DNA of 64,000 bases from Crocodylus rhombifer (lineage: Eukaryota; Chordata; Crocodylia; Crocodylidae). A program made the position numbers and the translations under genes. Positions 32,700-43,624 of this stretch are shown piece after piece. Position 1 is the first letter of the stretch; every line of letters starts with the position of its first letter. The stretch is from assembly GCA_038503035.1 (NCBI GenBank), contig JAVSML010038982.1, forward strand, positions 1 through 64,000. Reading direction: 5' to 3'. A model generated the notes under the pieces. That model did not search any database, was not told where the DNA came from, and saw only the letters and a list, made by a program, of their open reading frames with translations.

Positions 32700-33429
32700 A
32701 TGCCTCTCACATTTCCTGAGCTATCATGGTTACAAAATCCCTCCAACACTACCACAGTATATTGGGACATTATTGCTTTTATGCTTTTTCCACTCGCATA
32801 TAAACACTTTCCGCTTTGATTTTCTTTCAGAGAGGATTTCTCAGTCCGCGTGGTGCGAGTGAATGGCACGGTCCATGTCACCCCATCTCTTCAAGATGCA
32901 AGAGATACAGCAGCCTTGCCTTGCCCTGCCTAACATTTCCAAATCCTGCCAGCAAACAGACTCGCTGGTTCTTACTTGCTGACAAACAGAATCCTGTTGT
33001 CTGTAACCAATATGATTTGGGTTTTGGGACCCAGCCCTCCCACCAAACACATCTCTCAGTCCATAGGGCTGTCTTTAATTTTATTTAAAACTGTTCCTCT
33101 TTGTGTTCTGATGGTCTCTGATCTTTGCAGGTAATTGGGTGTGACCAGTTTTTTGTACTGTATTTTTACTGTGCTGAGGACGACGGGTTTCTGAGCTACG
33201 ATTGTGGCTCCAAAGTAGTAGGGGGATACAAGTAATTAGGACATGTACTCCTAATAGCTGACTTTAATACAGCTGAATCCTGATCCCCTTAAAACCGTCT
33301 GAAGTTTGAATGACATTCCTGTCATTTTAAGGAAAGACACCAAAGAGAGACTTCATTAAATGTTTTAGCTTGAATGGCATCAATACAAGAAGCTTTGTAC
33401 AGCTTATGACTAGGAACCTACTTCAACTG
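32700..33429. other. Anonymous non-coding DNA
   Basis: Nothing recognised. Confidence 0.45.
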
Positions 33430-33790
33430 CAATGAGGAAAAGGTTTTGCTGCAGCCCACTTGCAGTGCACTGAGCCGATTTTGCGGGTATTTCACAGCAG
33501 CCCTGCCCCTTGGCACTGAGTGGCTGACAGCTCGTGGCAGGGGAAAGAGAGACAAGGGGGCAGCTGCCAACTTGTCTCCTGCCTTTCGTGCCGCCATGCC
33601 AGCTGACGCCTTCTCCTCCTGGCAGTGAGGACTGCTGGCTCCCGCTGGGGAGTCAACATTTTATTTTTATTTAGGTTTTTGTTGTTGATTTTCTGGATTT
33701 CTCCGACAAGCCCGGATTTTGTGGTTTCCGCAAAATCCACGAAACCACAAAACTCCTACTTATGTCCCATTGAAACTAATGAGCCTAGCA
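33430..33790. repeat. GC-rich repeat-like block ending in a 12-bp hairpin
   Basis: A GC-rich patch (33450-33650) is followed by an AT-rich segment and a hairpin: TTTTGTGGTTTC (33717-33728) and its perfect complement at 33741-33752, around a 12-base loop. The sequence style matches other GC-cored repeats in this window. Family unknown. Confidence 0.35.
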
Positions 33791-35008
33791 GTCTTCTTTA
33801 CAACCAAGAGTGTCAACAGTCACACGGACAGGCAGAAGAACTGTTAATTTCTTGGTGATACTGGGGGATTTGGGCTTGAGCCTCACAGGGAGGCATTTCA
33901 GGTGGACTTGTATTGATGTAGCAAGCCAGTGAAAATTTTGGACAGCTGTGAATTTTGTGATCCCTTTATATGTTGCGCTTTGTGATATTTTCTGTCTTTT
34001 CCCATCCTTGTCCTCACCTTCCACCACACTATCACCTGAACAATGAATGCATCACAATGTCTAATTTGCATTCAATCTTCCCAACAGGTCTCTCAGAAGT
34101 TAGTGTAGTAATTCAAAAGCAGCAACATTTGGAGCTGTAAATCAGTATGAACAATCAATACTTAATGGAACATTTTGCCTTCCAGGTCATTTCACAAACA
34201 TCAGTACTCATCATAGTTTATGTCCAAAGCCTGGCAGATGAGGCATCTCAAGGTCTTGAATCTACCTATACTAGCTCTAACTCATCAGTGCGCTTTGAAA
34301 GAATCACATACATAAAGTAGCTTAGTCACAAAGCTACATTAATATGTGGAGTATAACTAGCAAAACTTACTGCAATTTTGTGTATTCTTGGTCATATCAA
34401 GAAAGCCTGAAAAACATGCACTCTAAAACATGTACCCATTTACAGTGTATTTGGAAAAATCTGCATTTTACAAGAGTAGACGAGTAAACTGCACGTTTAA
34501 GTTCCCAGTTGTGCAAGCAAATTCAGGGCTTTGGTTTTGCAAATGAAAGCATCGTCAGTTCTGCAACTATGCTTTTTGGTGACATTTTAAAAATTGCCAC
34601 CCCCTGCCCCTTGCCATGTCAAAGCAAATGCTTATTGAGGCAGAGCCAGATTTTGTAATATCTTTCACATGAAATTTAGGAAAAAGTGTTTTAGAAAGTT
34701 TAACTATTACTCTATGTAGTTTATGCGCTACAGGCTACAACACTGTTCTCCTTCTTGTTCGCTGGTAGCTGGGGGCAAAAACAAACTTGCACCGCATAGG
34801 GTGGGACTGTTATAAAAATAAATACTTTAAGACTATAAGAGAATCCAGATGGGAGACTGCTCAAAAGAACTGGCAAAGGTTTAAGTTCTGCCTTTGAATG
34901 TCTTTGGCCTCGTTATCTGTTGTTAACAATCAGGGTCTGACCCAAGACCACTGAAATCACTGGAAAAGCTATACAGTTCAACAAAAAGCTCCACAAGTTA
35001 GGGGAAGC
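33791..35008. other. Anonymous non-coding DNA
   Basis: Nothing recognised. Confidence 0.45.
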
Positions 35009-35016
35009 TGTGCTCC

Positions 35017-35255
35017 CAGTGGTGTACCGTGGGTCTCCGGCACCGGGGGGCCAATACTTGCATTTGTGTCACCCCCCCCTCCATCCATGGCAGAACGCTG
35101 GGGGGGGGGGGCGGTGCCCCAATGGCCAATCAGAACTGGAAGTGCTGCCAGGGGACTGAGTACACCCTGGAGGGCCCAGCTGGCCAGCATCCCCCATCCA
35201 GGCCGGCACCCAGGGGCATGCCCTCCTCCCCACACACCTTGTCAGTATGCCACTG
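35017..35255. mobile_element. hAT-like MITE, CAGTGG termini (239 bp)
   Basis: The left end is CAGTGGTGTACCGTGGG and the right end, reverse-complemented, is CAGTGGCATACTGACAAGG. Flanking 8-mers TGTGCTCC (35009-35016) and CATGCTCC (35256-35263) agree at 6 of 8. The interior is GC-rich with a G-run near 35099-35112. No coding content. Confidence 0.65.
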
Positions 35256-35263
35256 CATGCTCC

Positions 35264-35932
35264 TTTTGTATATTATCTCTTATGCCAGAATTCATTCACC
35301 TGAAAAGTTAACAACTGAAGCAAGCTATTGACGTGTTCACCCCTGTCTCCAAGATGTAAGCTGAACACATGACAGAGCATTTCTTACATTCTGCCTTAAG
35401 TATTATATATATATTCATTCCTTTTATAACGTAAAGTAAAATCTTATTTTAAAATCTTAAGAAAAGAAACAAATTGTAAAACCATGTATATACATTTTTT
35501 ACTTGCCCCGTGTGACAATTGAAGCACAAACTAAGTGATAAGTTTGACAAGGGTCTCCTACTTTTGTAAGTATTGTTATTTTTATTTGCTCATAATATTT
35601 TACAACAAAGGTCTGCAAGAAGAATCTTGAAAAATGGCCTCCCTGTAATGAATATATTCACTGGATTTACAGTCCTATTAAATATGGCCTGTTTCCAGTA
35701 TTAAATTCTTTATACTAGACCATCAAAATATTGGCATATTATTTTAAAACATGCATGCCAAGCAGCAATTTTTTTAATTATTATTATTATTTTTTTTTTT
35801 TTTTTACACACAAAATAGAGTGCCAATAGCTAGACACAAAACAAAACAAAATAAAACCTACTAGGCTACTTGTGAACTTCCATGAGACCGTAGGACAAAA
35901 GCTTGTTGTGGAATGATTGGCATTGATGTATA
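35264..35932. other. AT-rich non-coding DNA with a T-rich tract
   Basis: Nothing recognised apart from a long T/ATT-rich tract at about 35771-35806. Confidence 0.45.
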
Positions 35933-36049
35933 GAGAATCATAGAAAATGAGGGTTGGAAGGGACCTCAGGAGGTCATCTAGTCCAACCCCCTGCTCAAAG
36001 CAGGATCATCCCCAACTAGATCATCCCAGCCAAAGTTTTGTCTAACCGG
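35933..36049 (-). mobile_element. CR1 3' end, minus strand
   Basis: Minus-strand CR1 tail, about 117 bp. On the + strand it reads AATCATAGAAAATGAGGGTT, then GGACCTCAGGAGGTCATCTA, GTCCAACCCCCTGCTCAAAG and ATCATCCCAGCCAAAGTTTT, the standard CR1 3' region in reverse. It is truncated where the next element begins at 36050. Confidence 0.9.
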
Positions 36050-36470
36050 TAGAGCTGTGCGAAACAGCATCATTTTATTTTGACTTACGTTTTGCCATTT
36101 TGAAGGGACAGTGCTTCGTTTTGTCATTTTGTTTTGAAGCACTGTTCTGTTTCATTTCATCAAAACTATTTGACACATTTTGATGTTTCACCCATAGGCT
36201 ATAAACAGAGAATCATGAAAATTCTTAGAACGTTGTCATTTCTCACCCGATTTGGATGAAAATTGCAGGGATGGTAGCCCCTTCCGAGGACATGAAGCCT
36301 GCCATGTTTCAAGGAGATAGGTGAATAGGTTTCTGGGAAACTGCATCTCAAACTATTCAAAGCAAAACTCACAACACTTGCTGGTAGCAGCAGCCTCCTG
36401 TCATCCAGTGCGCAGATCCGGCGGCCCACACCCCTGGGAGAGCTGCAGTGCTGTGCCAGATCCTCCCGGG
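36050..36470. mobile_element. hAT-type element, TAGAGCTGTGCGAAAC terminus, right end unresolved
   Basis: The left end TAGAGCTGTGCGAAAC resembles the termini of the palindromic hAT family, but the body differs: TTTTGTCATTTTGTTTTGAA, then GATTTGGATGAAAATTGCAG and GGATGGTAGCCCCTTCC near 36250. I recall the latter phrases from a repeat common in crocodilian and turtle sequence. No clean right end or TSD was found. It abuts the CR1 at 36049 exactly, so it may have inserted into the CR1. Confidence 0.5.
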
Positions 36471-36517
36471 GTGCAGGCCTCCAGATTCTCTTGACCTAGT
36501 GGAAGTGATCCACCCCG

Positions 36518-36553
36518 ATAAGGTATAAGTGTACCACACTGCTAACTCCACCT
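36518..36553. repeat. Short direct repeat, copy 1
   Basis: The sequence around AAGTGTACCACACTGCTAAC recurs at 37528-37563 as AAGTGTGCCACACTGCTAAC, in the same orientation about 1 kb away, with about 30 of 36 positions shared. Confidence 0.55.
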
Positions 36554-36865
36554 ACGTACAACTACCAATGTAGCCCAGTATGCCATTAGGATTCTTGGCA
36601 ACAAGGGCACACTGCTGGCTTATATATTCTTACTGTTATTAGGACAACAGCATCAGAGCTCTTATTCCTCTACCACTTTACCAGTAAGGAGTTAGGGTGA
36701 GCTCCTTACTGAAGCAAAGGGCCCAAGTTTCAATTGCTCTATGCAAGTGCTTATTAACTTCATAGAGATATAACACTAAGCTCTCCACACAATTATACTT
36801 GTGCAAAGTATGTGCAATCACAAAAGGTATAGCATACTAATACCAATGTAAGAAATTCTAACTGT
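36554..36865. other. Anonymous non-coding DNA
   Basis: Nothing recognised. Confidence 0.4.
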
Positions 36866-37400
36866 GTCAGATTAAGATTTATTGAGGCCCTGGGCAAACA
36901 GCAAATTAGAGGCCCTCCACCAGGTGAAGACAGGTTCCCTCTGTGCCTGCCAGGGGCTGCGGCTGGGCCCGCCCAGCCTCCTCGGCACGTCCAAGGCAAG
37001 CCAAGGGGTGCAAGCACCACTGGGGTAAAGGTGGCCCTGGCACCTGCCCAGCCCCTCTGCCCAGTGGGTGGCATGCAGCTGGGGCGGTGGTCCCCCAGTG
37101 CCATGGGCCAGGCTGGGACCAGCTTGGGGAAGGGGGCACAAACTCCACCCACGGCTGCCCATCCACCCTTCTGCCAGCCTGGGTGGGGTGGTACAGGGCT
37201 GTCCCACCCTGTCCCAGTAGTGCTGGTGCTGGCAGCTTCCTGCAGATGGCAGGGAGAGGGAGTAGGAGCAGAAGCAGGGCCACCCATGGCACCTCCTGGC
37301 AGCAGACGGCCCTGGGAAGCCACTGATACCTGGAGGGAGCCCTGTGCCTGCCCCTAGCCCCTGGCCCTGGCCTGGCCAGAGGGGAGGAGGCAGAAAAACT
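36866..37400. repeat. GC-rich repeat, start resembles CAGGGCCGGATTAAG elements
   Basis: It opens with CAGATTAAGATTTATTGAGG then CCCTGGGCAAACAG. This is like the start of a widespread vertebrate repeat (CAGGGCCGGATTAAGG...GGCCCTGGGCAAA), with the first bases lost. The rest is GC-rich and open in several frames on both strands (up to 176 codons on the minus strand), Pro/Gly/Ala-rich with no domain. The right boundary is uncertain. Confidence 0.45.
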
Positions 37401-37527
37401 CCTCACCCTGGATGTCTGCGATCAGGATACCTGCCTGGGCTTACTACTTCAGATGCCCGCGGGGGTCCCTGATTGGCAGGGGCCCCTGGGTCTAACGCAC
37501 AGGTCCGTGTGGCCCAATCTGCCCTTG

Positions 37528-37563
37528 CTAAGGTACAAGTGTGCCACACTGCTAACTCTACCA
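37528..37563. repeat. Short direct repeat, copy 2
   Basis: Partner of 36518-36553. The following GAGGGTAAGAGCATACTCCT is not matched at the first site. Confidence 0.55.
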
Positions 37564-37802
37564 GTGCTCTCCTGTGCGAGGGTAAGAGCATACTCCTGCT
37601 ACTAATTAATGTCATTATTCCTTTCATTCAAGTCACAGGGACAGCATTAGCTAGGAGAATCTACTTACTTTGATATAGAAAGCTTGTTCCACAATTAGCA
37701 ACTGTTGATAGGTGGGTTTCCATCAAACCCTTTATTAGAAACATGGTTGGAAGGAGGGAAGGGAGATTGGCTGGGACACTGCTTTTGCTTCAGCCTCTAA
37801 AC

Positions 37803-38130
37803 CAGCGGTTTTCAAACTTTTTAGGCTCAAGGCACTCTTACTAGACTCATAACATCCCTTGGATAATTCCAGGTCTTAGCTTTCACTCATTTTCTGACTG
37901 TGGAAAAACAACAGAACAAATCTTCTGTTCCAAAGAAATCAGAAAGACCACAAAAGGTCAGAAAGGAATCTAGAGCATCAAAAACACTCTGAAACCTCTG
38001 GATTTACCTGTGAATTATGTAAAGGTGTTTGCATGCATAACAGTGCTAATACTGTGTGGCACCCTGTGACACCCTTAAAATGATCTCACAACATACCAGG
38101 GTGCCCTGAAACCCTGATTGAGAATCACTA
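37803..38130. mobile_element. Non-autonomous hAT element, CAGCGGTTTTCAAAC type (328 bp)
   Basis: The left end is CAGCGGTTTTCAAACTTTTT and the right end TTGAGAATCACTA is its inverted partner. Flanking 8-mers CTCTAAAC and GCCTAAGC agree at 5 of 8. The same family as 27360-27650 (shared AGAAAGACCAC and TGTGTGGCACC words). Confidence 0.7.
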
Positions 38131-38138
38131 GCCTAAGC

Positions 38139-39803
38139 AAATCTTTCGATGACTAAATTCAGAATTCAGGCATTTCTTCAGCTATCTGTCTGGGCAAACA
38201 GGTTAATAAAAAATGGGTCTCCATTTGCCTGCCCTGCTAAGGAGCCTGCTCGCAAGTGAAAGGCAAGAAGTAGATGAGCCCCTATCTGCACATACTCATG
38301 CCTCCAATAACCTAAAGTGTTTGTTCTGCAGAGCAGAGACACTGAAGGATGTGGAAAGACAAGGTTACCAGAATAAAACCTGATAACAGATGTTCCTTGG
38401 GCTCTAAAATATTCCAGTTTAGTTACAGTAGAACAGCCACTTTTAAATAAAGAGAGAAGTGTTCACAAATTTTATGGCCACACCTGTGCATAGATTGATT
38501 AAAACCCATTTCCTGCCTTACTATATGCAAGCACAGTAACACTACTGATTATTTTTATGGCTCTCAAGGGATATATTTACACTGATTAACAAATCGGGGG
38601 TAATGGAATACTTTTAAAAAATTCAGTCTCAAAACTTGAAATAAACCTGAATGCTAGAAGTTATAGCATGTCTACAATCTACAGTTATATGACATTAAAA
38701 CATAAAGCGAAGAGACGTTTGCCAAGAATTAGTTTCATAATCAATCTGCCTCCGGCAAGGCATACATTTCCCTAAGAGGATCTACAGTGTGGAAGAAAAG
38801 AGGCAGTCAGCCAAAGTATTACATAGCACCCATCAAGTATCAGCTTTCAGATTTACACTAGCATCTTTTGTCTAATTAAGAATAGTCATTCAAGTCCCTG
38901 CAGTCCCTCCAGATTCTTAGAAAGTAAAGCCTTATGAACAGAATACTGAACAGAATCCAATGAATAAAACACCACCCCAACCCTCTTCCCATCTCTGGCA
39001 CAGTGAGCTGTGCAGACCTGAACATCTGTGCCTCCCTTTCTTCAAGGGTATAAATGGAGACGGATTCATCCTCCTTTCTTAGTAAAATAGTAACTACTTA
39101 GAGATCTATGGATGAAATCTACCAAAGAGCTAAGTTTACTAAGAACGTGACTGTGATCCCAGCATGGGAGCCTTAGTAGATTTTGGCTAAAAATCTTAGC
39201 CAATTATGGTAGGATTATTTTACAATTAGCCATTAGCAAGTTATTTCACTACACTCAAACCAGATACAAGCACCAAGCCAGGAGTCTTTTTTTCTTGCAG
39301 ACAATTATTAGATGTCATATTTTTCTATACACATCCCGCCGTGGAAAATGACTTTGATCATACCTAGTCACAAGAAAAGTCAAATGCTTTGAAGATAAGG
39401 CAAATCAAGCTTGCACAGCTGCTTGGCTTGGCTTCTGCACTCCATTTTATAGCGAAGGAATGAATAAATGGCACTGATTGCTGAGACTGTTATCCATAAT
39501 GTCACTGTTAATGTGCTCTTTCCATACAAGTGTCATGGGGACACAGTAGGATGGACATGATAAATGGTGAGAGCTCCAGAAATTACATTTTGGATATTAT
39601 CAACTGAAATAGTTTTAGCTGCAGCAATAGGAGTATGGGAAGGCCAGAAGAGTGTTGCAACAAGACCCACTTGCTGTTCATGCTGAAAGCTACACTCTAC
39701 ATGAGACTAAACTACTTCAGTACCAAAGATATTGAAGAATTTATTCACAGAATTCACACGGTATCCCTGTGCATATCATTCAATTCCCTTCTTCTCTACA
39801 CAC
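38139..39803. other. Anonymous non-coding DNA
   Basis: About 1.7 kb with no recognised repeat or coding exon. Confidence 0.45.
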
Positions 39804-39811
39804 ATCTAAGA

Positions 39812-40086
39812 CAGCAAGTCCCAATCAGGGTGCAAGGCCACCCTGGGTGACAAAAGATCCTTTGAAGAGTGTAGCAGGACCTGTGAGAAGATAAAGCAAG
39901 GTGTAAGGTGATAGACAGATAAGGGCAGACTCAGGCTTATCCCTACCTGGGCACAGCCTCAATTGTCCCACCCCTCTGCAAGAAGGTAAGCACTGTAATA
40001 AATACATTAGTTTTTGAACTGGGGCACTGCTCAATTCACAAAGGTTATGCAAGGTACCTAGCATCTAAAAAGATTGAGAACTACTG
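39812..40086. mobile_element. Non-autonomous hAT element with 7/8 TSD (275 bp)
   Basis: The left end is CAGCAAGTCCCAATCAGGGT, a decayed CAGTGGTTCTCAA-type terminus. The right end is TTGAGAACTACTG. Flanking 8-mers ATCTAAGA (39804-39811) and ATCTAGGA (40087-40094) differ at one position. No coding content. Confidence 0.75.
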
Positions 40087-40094
40087 ATCTAGGA

Positions 40095-40914
40095 AAAATG
40101 GGAACATGCAGTTTAAAAAGCTCATTTCTTTCCTAGATCTTAACCTAGCATGTAAAATTTAAATGGCAGCTTGGTCAAGTTCTTATTTCCTATCCCAAGC
40201 TTCCACCTCAGTGAAGGCCAGAGATCTGGCAAACACTTCCAGCAGCAGGATCCAGTACATTATGGAACAGTTTCAAAAGAAAGATGATGGAGTTCTTGTC
40301 ACCGAGTCATTTTAAACTCGTTGGGACAATTTACTGACATCTGTGCTAAAAGAAAACCTCCCACAGGAGCAGCAGGATGGACGACTTTTTTCTGTGGAAC
40401 TTCCATGATTTATTATTTTTAAATATTTGGTCTAAGCCAGACATGAACTGGATTTCTAAACCTTTTCCAGTTTATGGGAAAATAAAATGCTTCCAGCTGG
40501 ATGGTATTAGCTAATTTCCCTGATTATCATCAAGGGAAATCATTTCAATTGTATAACTGTACATGCAATAAAATGCTTTGTATGATGTCTTAATATGGTC
40601 CATCCTTTAGACTCTTCTGAAGGTGCCTGTCCTTCTCGCACAATTATTTGAAACCATTTCCCAGTCCACTGTCTCCACCAAGCTTGGCCACACTTTCAAG
40701 CATCTTAGATGGAAGCTTGATTGCTCATCACCCACACGCCTGGTATTTTGCAGAGTATAATTGTATTTCATTTCTACTTCTAGTTAAGCTGGAAGTTTCA
40801 GCTTGCAGCAGGCCAGAAAGTTCAGTGAAGCCCCCCTGGCTGGAAGAGCGCAGCAACTGCAGTCCCCCTGCAGCTGAAAGCCTAGGTGCATGCTTGGGGC
40901 TGTGAGCCCTATAA
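40095..40914. other. Anonymous non-coding DNA
   Basis: Nothing recognised. Confidence 0.45.
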
Positions 40915-40948
40915 CCTGATCCAGACACACAACTAGGGAGCTTATTTT

Positions 40949-40996
40949 TTGCCAGTGCAGGGGGAGCCCGATTCCAGGCTCCCCCTGCACCGGCAA
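40949..40996. repeat. Hairpin with 20-bp arms
   Basis: TTGCCAGTGCAGGGGGAGCC (40949-40968) pairs with 40977-40996 at 19 of 20 positions around an 8-base loop. Not a bacterial terminator in this context. Probably part of a fold-back element together with the neighbouring palindrome. Confidence 0.8.
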
Positions 40997-40997
40997 T

Positions 40998-41113
40998 AAA
41001 GCATGACAGGATCTAACCGTTAAGCCACACTATCACGTTTCCTGCCATGCATGTGTGGCATGACGAAAGACGTGATTGTGTAGATCGCCCATTAGATCCC
41101 ATCGTGCTTTTAC
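40998..41113. mobile_element. Fold-back element with two nested arm pairs
   Basis: The outer arms AAAGCATGACAGGATCTAA (40998-41016) and the reverse complement of the right end, AAAGCACGATGGGATCTAA, agree at most positions. Inner arms GATCTA...CACACTATCACGTTTC and its complement ending GTGTAGATC at 41086 also pair. The centre is TGCCATGCATGTGTGGCA. No TSD was resolved. Confidence 0.6.
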
Positions 41114-42341
41114 AAGAATGTGTATAGGGGCCTTATTAGAATGAGTTATTAAGAAATAAACTGCACAACATGAAAACAGGGAAACTAAACTTTTTCATGC
41201 CAAGAATCTGTCAGCAGAAAAGAATAAAGGAATGTGAACCTTAATACTACATCAATTTTTTTAATAAGCTAGTGCTAAGCATTAGAATTGCTTCAAAAAG
41301 TGGGTGGTCTGTTAGTAAAATGGTTAGAGGAAGTAACATTGGTCTCCGTCACATGTTTGTGTGTAAAACATTAAATTTGAAGTTACTATTTGTTACCTCT
41401 TTCTCTAGAAAAGTAGCATTTCCTTTAAGAGAACCACTTTTTATTATAGTTATAAAACACCCCAGGGCAGGGTGAATAACTGTCAAATTATCACCACACC
41501 TACAGTGAAGGAAGCCCCTGTACCCTAGCACAGCATGTGTGTGGTCATATTAAATCAGCAGTGCTGATGCTGGCAATTAAAACCCCACTGCCACTTTTAT
41601 AGGGCTGCATCCTGAAACAGCTTATTATGTGTATAAACCACAATATACTCAAGGAGCAAGGGGAGAGAAACCGCAAGTGTGTCATTATATCCAAACATGT
41701 AAAATGTAAGAATATTGAGAGGATTGCAAAGAAGCAACTTGTTCTACTTTTCCCCTCCCTTCTGCCCCCGACATGCCAAATAATTCTCTCTCGGGTAAGG
41801 TTACCACAACACGTGCTGCTAGTGCTCATGGAACGATTCACTGAAATATCAGTGCATACAACGGCTGAGCAATGGAATTAATTTATCATGTTAAGCTTGT
41901 TTTGGGTCTTGTGGAATAGCAGCCTCAATATCTACCATACCTAGACTTCTCATTTCAATAGATGGGAGCCATTCTCTTCACCACATTGAGCTTGACAACT
42001 CTGGAAGTACAGTTCTTGTAAACCCAGTCATGGTGTTTTCCATGAACTCTTATAGAGTACTCATTCAAGAAGGAAGGGGGTGTGGGTGGGGAGTTACTAC
42101 AGTTGCATTTTTTTCTTTCTTTCTTTGCCTAGAAATTCCTTTTTTTGGTGGACAGATTCTTGAGGGGAAAGAAATGTAGGCAAAAATAAAATGTTGCATG
42201 TATTTAGTGCTTTTTATTCACTCTCAGAAGTCCTTTACAAAAAAAGGGGAAAATGGCACCTCTACCTAAATTATTATTTTTCTTAAAATTAAAGAAATAA
42301 AAAATAGTGGTTTGTGGTAACAGGCATGATTGCTTCACTAC
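41114..42341. other. Anonymous non-coding DNA
   Basis: Nothing recognised. Confidence 0.45.
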
Positions 42342-42349
42342 TACTATGA

Positions 42350-42520
42350 CAGGGGTGGGCAAAATGTGGCCCGCCAGGCCATTCTATCTGGTCCACAGCA
42401 CCCCCCACCATAATTTAGAAAATTAATATTTATTTGCCCCTGGCTGCCTGTCATGCAGCTCTCGATGGCTTGCCAAAACTCAGTAAGTGGCCCTCCGCCC
42501 AAAATAATTGCCCGCCCCTG
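42350..42520. mobile_element. hAT MITE with perfect 8-bp TSD (171 bp)
   Basis: The left end is CAGGGGTGGGCAAAATGTGG. The right end, reverse-complemented, is CAGGGGCGGGCAATTATTTT. The TSD TACTATGA is exact at 42342-42349 and 42521-42528. This is the cleanest hAT insertion here and carries no coding sequence. Confidence 0.92.
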
Positions 42521-42528
42521 TACTATGA

Positions 42529-43314
42529 TGTTAGCAATGTTGTTATATTTTTCTTTAAGCATTTTTAACTTGTTAAATGTCTGGATAGTAAATTGACTTT
42601 CAAGACCCAAAAGAATGAAAATAGGTTGGGGAAGGAGCGATTCTTCCAAGTGATGACAGAAATCAGTTACGGGCTACAATGTTAAAACCTAGTTTAAAAG
42701 CTGCCCAAGAATATAAAAAAAAAAATGGAGACTTGCACAAACTTCAGCACTTGTCTGTCAGTCTTTGTTTGCATTGCATGCAGACATCTTGGACTCCAAG
42801 GCACCCAGTCAGACTAATTAAGTTACAGGGTATTATCAGAAAGCTGTACGGTACTGTCCAATGCCTGATGAGCTGCATACTGCTATTGCTTGAGATGTTG
42901 AAGGCGATGGTTCAAGTCCTAGCCGAAGGTGTGACGAGGATAAAAAGCATGACTTGGAATTCCACAATTCTGTCTTTTGAAAGAGCCAATATGCTCCTTT
43001 AATTGATCTTATTTCAATTTATGGGGAATGAAACACTTTGTGGAAAACGGTTGCATTTTTTTAACCCCCGATACTTGCATCACAGGCAGCTATTTTGAAA
43101 TACTGGTTTGAAACCAACAGTAAGGCAAACACTATTCCTTTGAGTTCCCCAGTTTTGAGTAACCTCCCAGTTTCTCAAAAAGCAACTCCTCATCTCCCCC
43201 CCAAACCAGCAAGAGAAAACTAAAAAGCTCTCTTCAAAAAAGGTTGAGTGGTAACAAACTCAGGACGACTGATAGCATATAGAATATAAAGCCTGTCTGG
43301 TATAAAGCAGGACC
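42529..43314. other. Non-coding DNA, one possible B-box match
   Basis: Nothing firm. GATGGTTCAAGTCCTAGCC near 42908-42926 fits a pol III B box, but no A box at tRNA spacing or SINE body was found. Confidence 0.35.
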
Positions 43315-43620
43315 AATGGCCACCCTAGGACAGCATCCTTCCCCCCTGTGCTGACTCACCAAGCTGGGTCTCGGGAGAGGGGAGCCCTCCTAATCAGGCT
43401 AGCTGAAACTTGGGTGTCCCCCCTTCTTTGTGAGCTCTCCAACTTCCTAGGCCAGTGCCAAGATATAAGGGGACCCTGCTACCCTGGCTGGGAAGTTGGA
43501 GAGATGCAGGTTCAAACCACCTTCAAAGGGAGAAGGTGGACTCCCACATCCTAGGCATATGAAGGGGGGCTGGATTCGATGATCTTGTGAGGTCCCTTCC
43601 AGCCCCTAATGTCTATGAAA
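43315..43620 (+). mobile_element. Possible SINE: tRNA-like B box joined to a CR1 tail
   Basis: A B-box-like GATGCAGGTTCAAACC (43504-43519) is followed about 40 bp later by GGATTCGATGATCTTGTGAG, GTCCCTTCCAGCCCCTAATG and TCTATGAAA, the CR1 3' tail. No other CR1 coding sequence lies upstream. A tRNA-related head with a LINE-like tail is the architecture of reptile SINEs mobilised by CR1. It could also be an unrelated repeat next to a severely truncated CR1. Confidence 0.4.
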
Positions 43621-43624
43621 TCTT

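Noticed and set aside
33717..33752. 12-bp perfect hairpin considered as a terminator
   Set aside because: Vertebrate DNA does not use such terminators. It lies in repeat-like sequence, so it is treated as part of that repeat.
36793..37406. Minus-strand open frames of 176 and 166 codons
   Set aside because: They lie in a GC-rich repeat, overlap each other and two + strand frames, and give Pro/Gly/Ala/Trp-rich products.
42880..42960. B-box match in GATGGTTCAAGTCC
   Set aside because: No A box at the right distance and no repeat body, so the match is probably chance.
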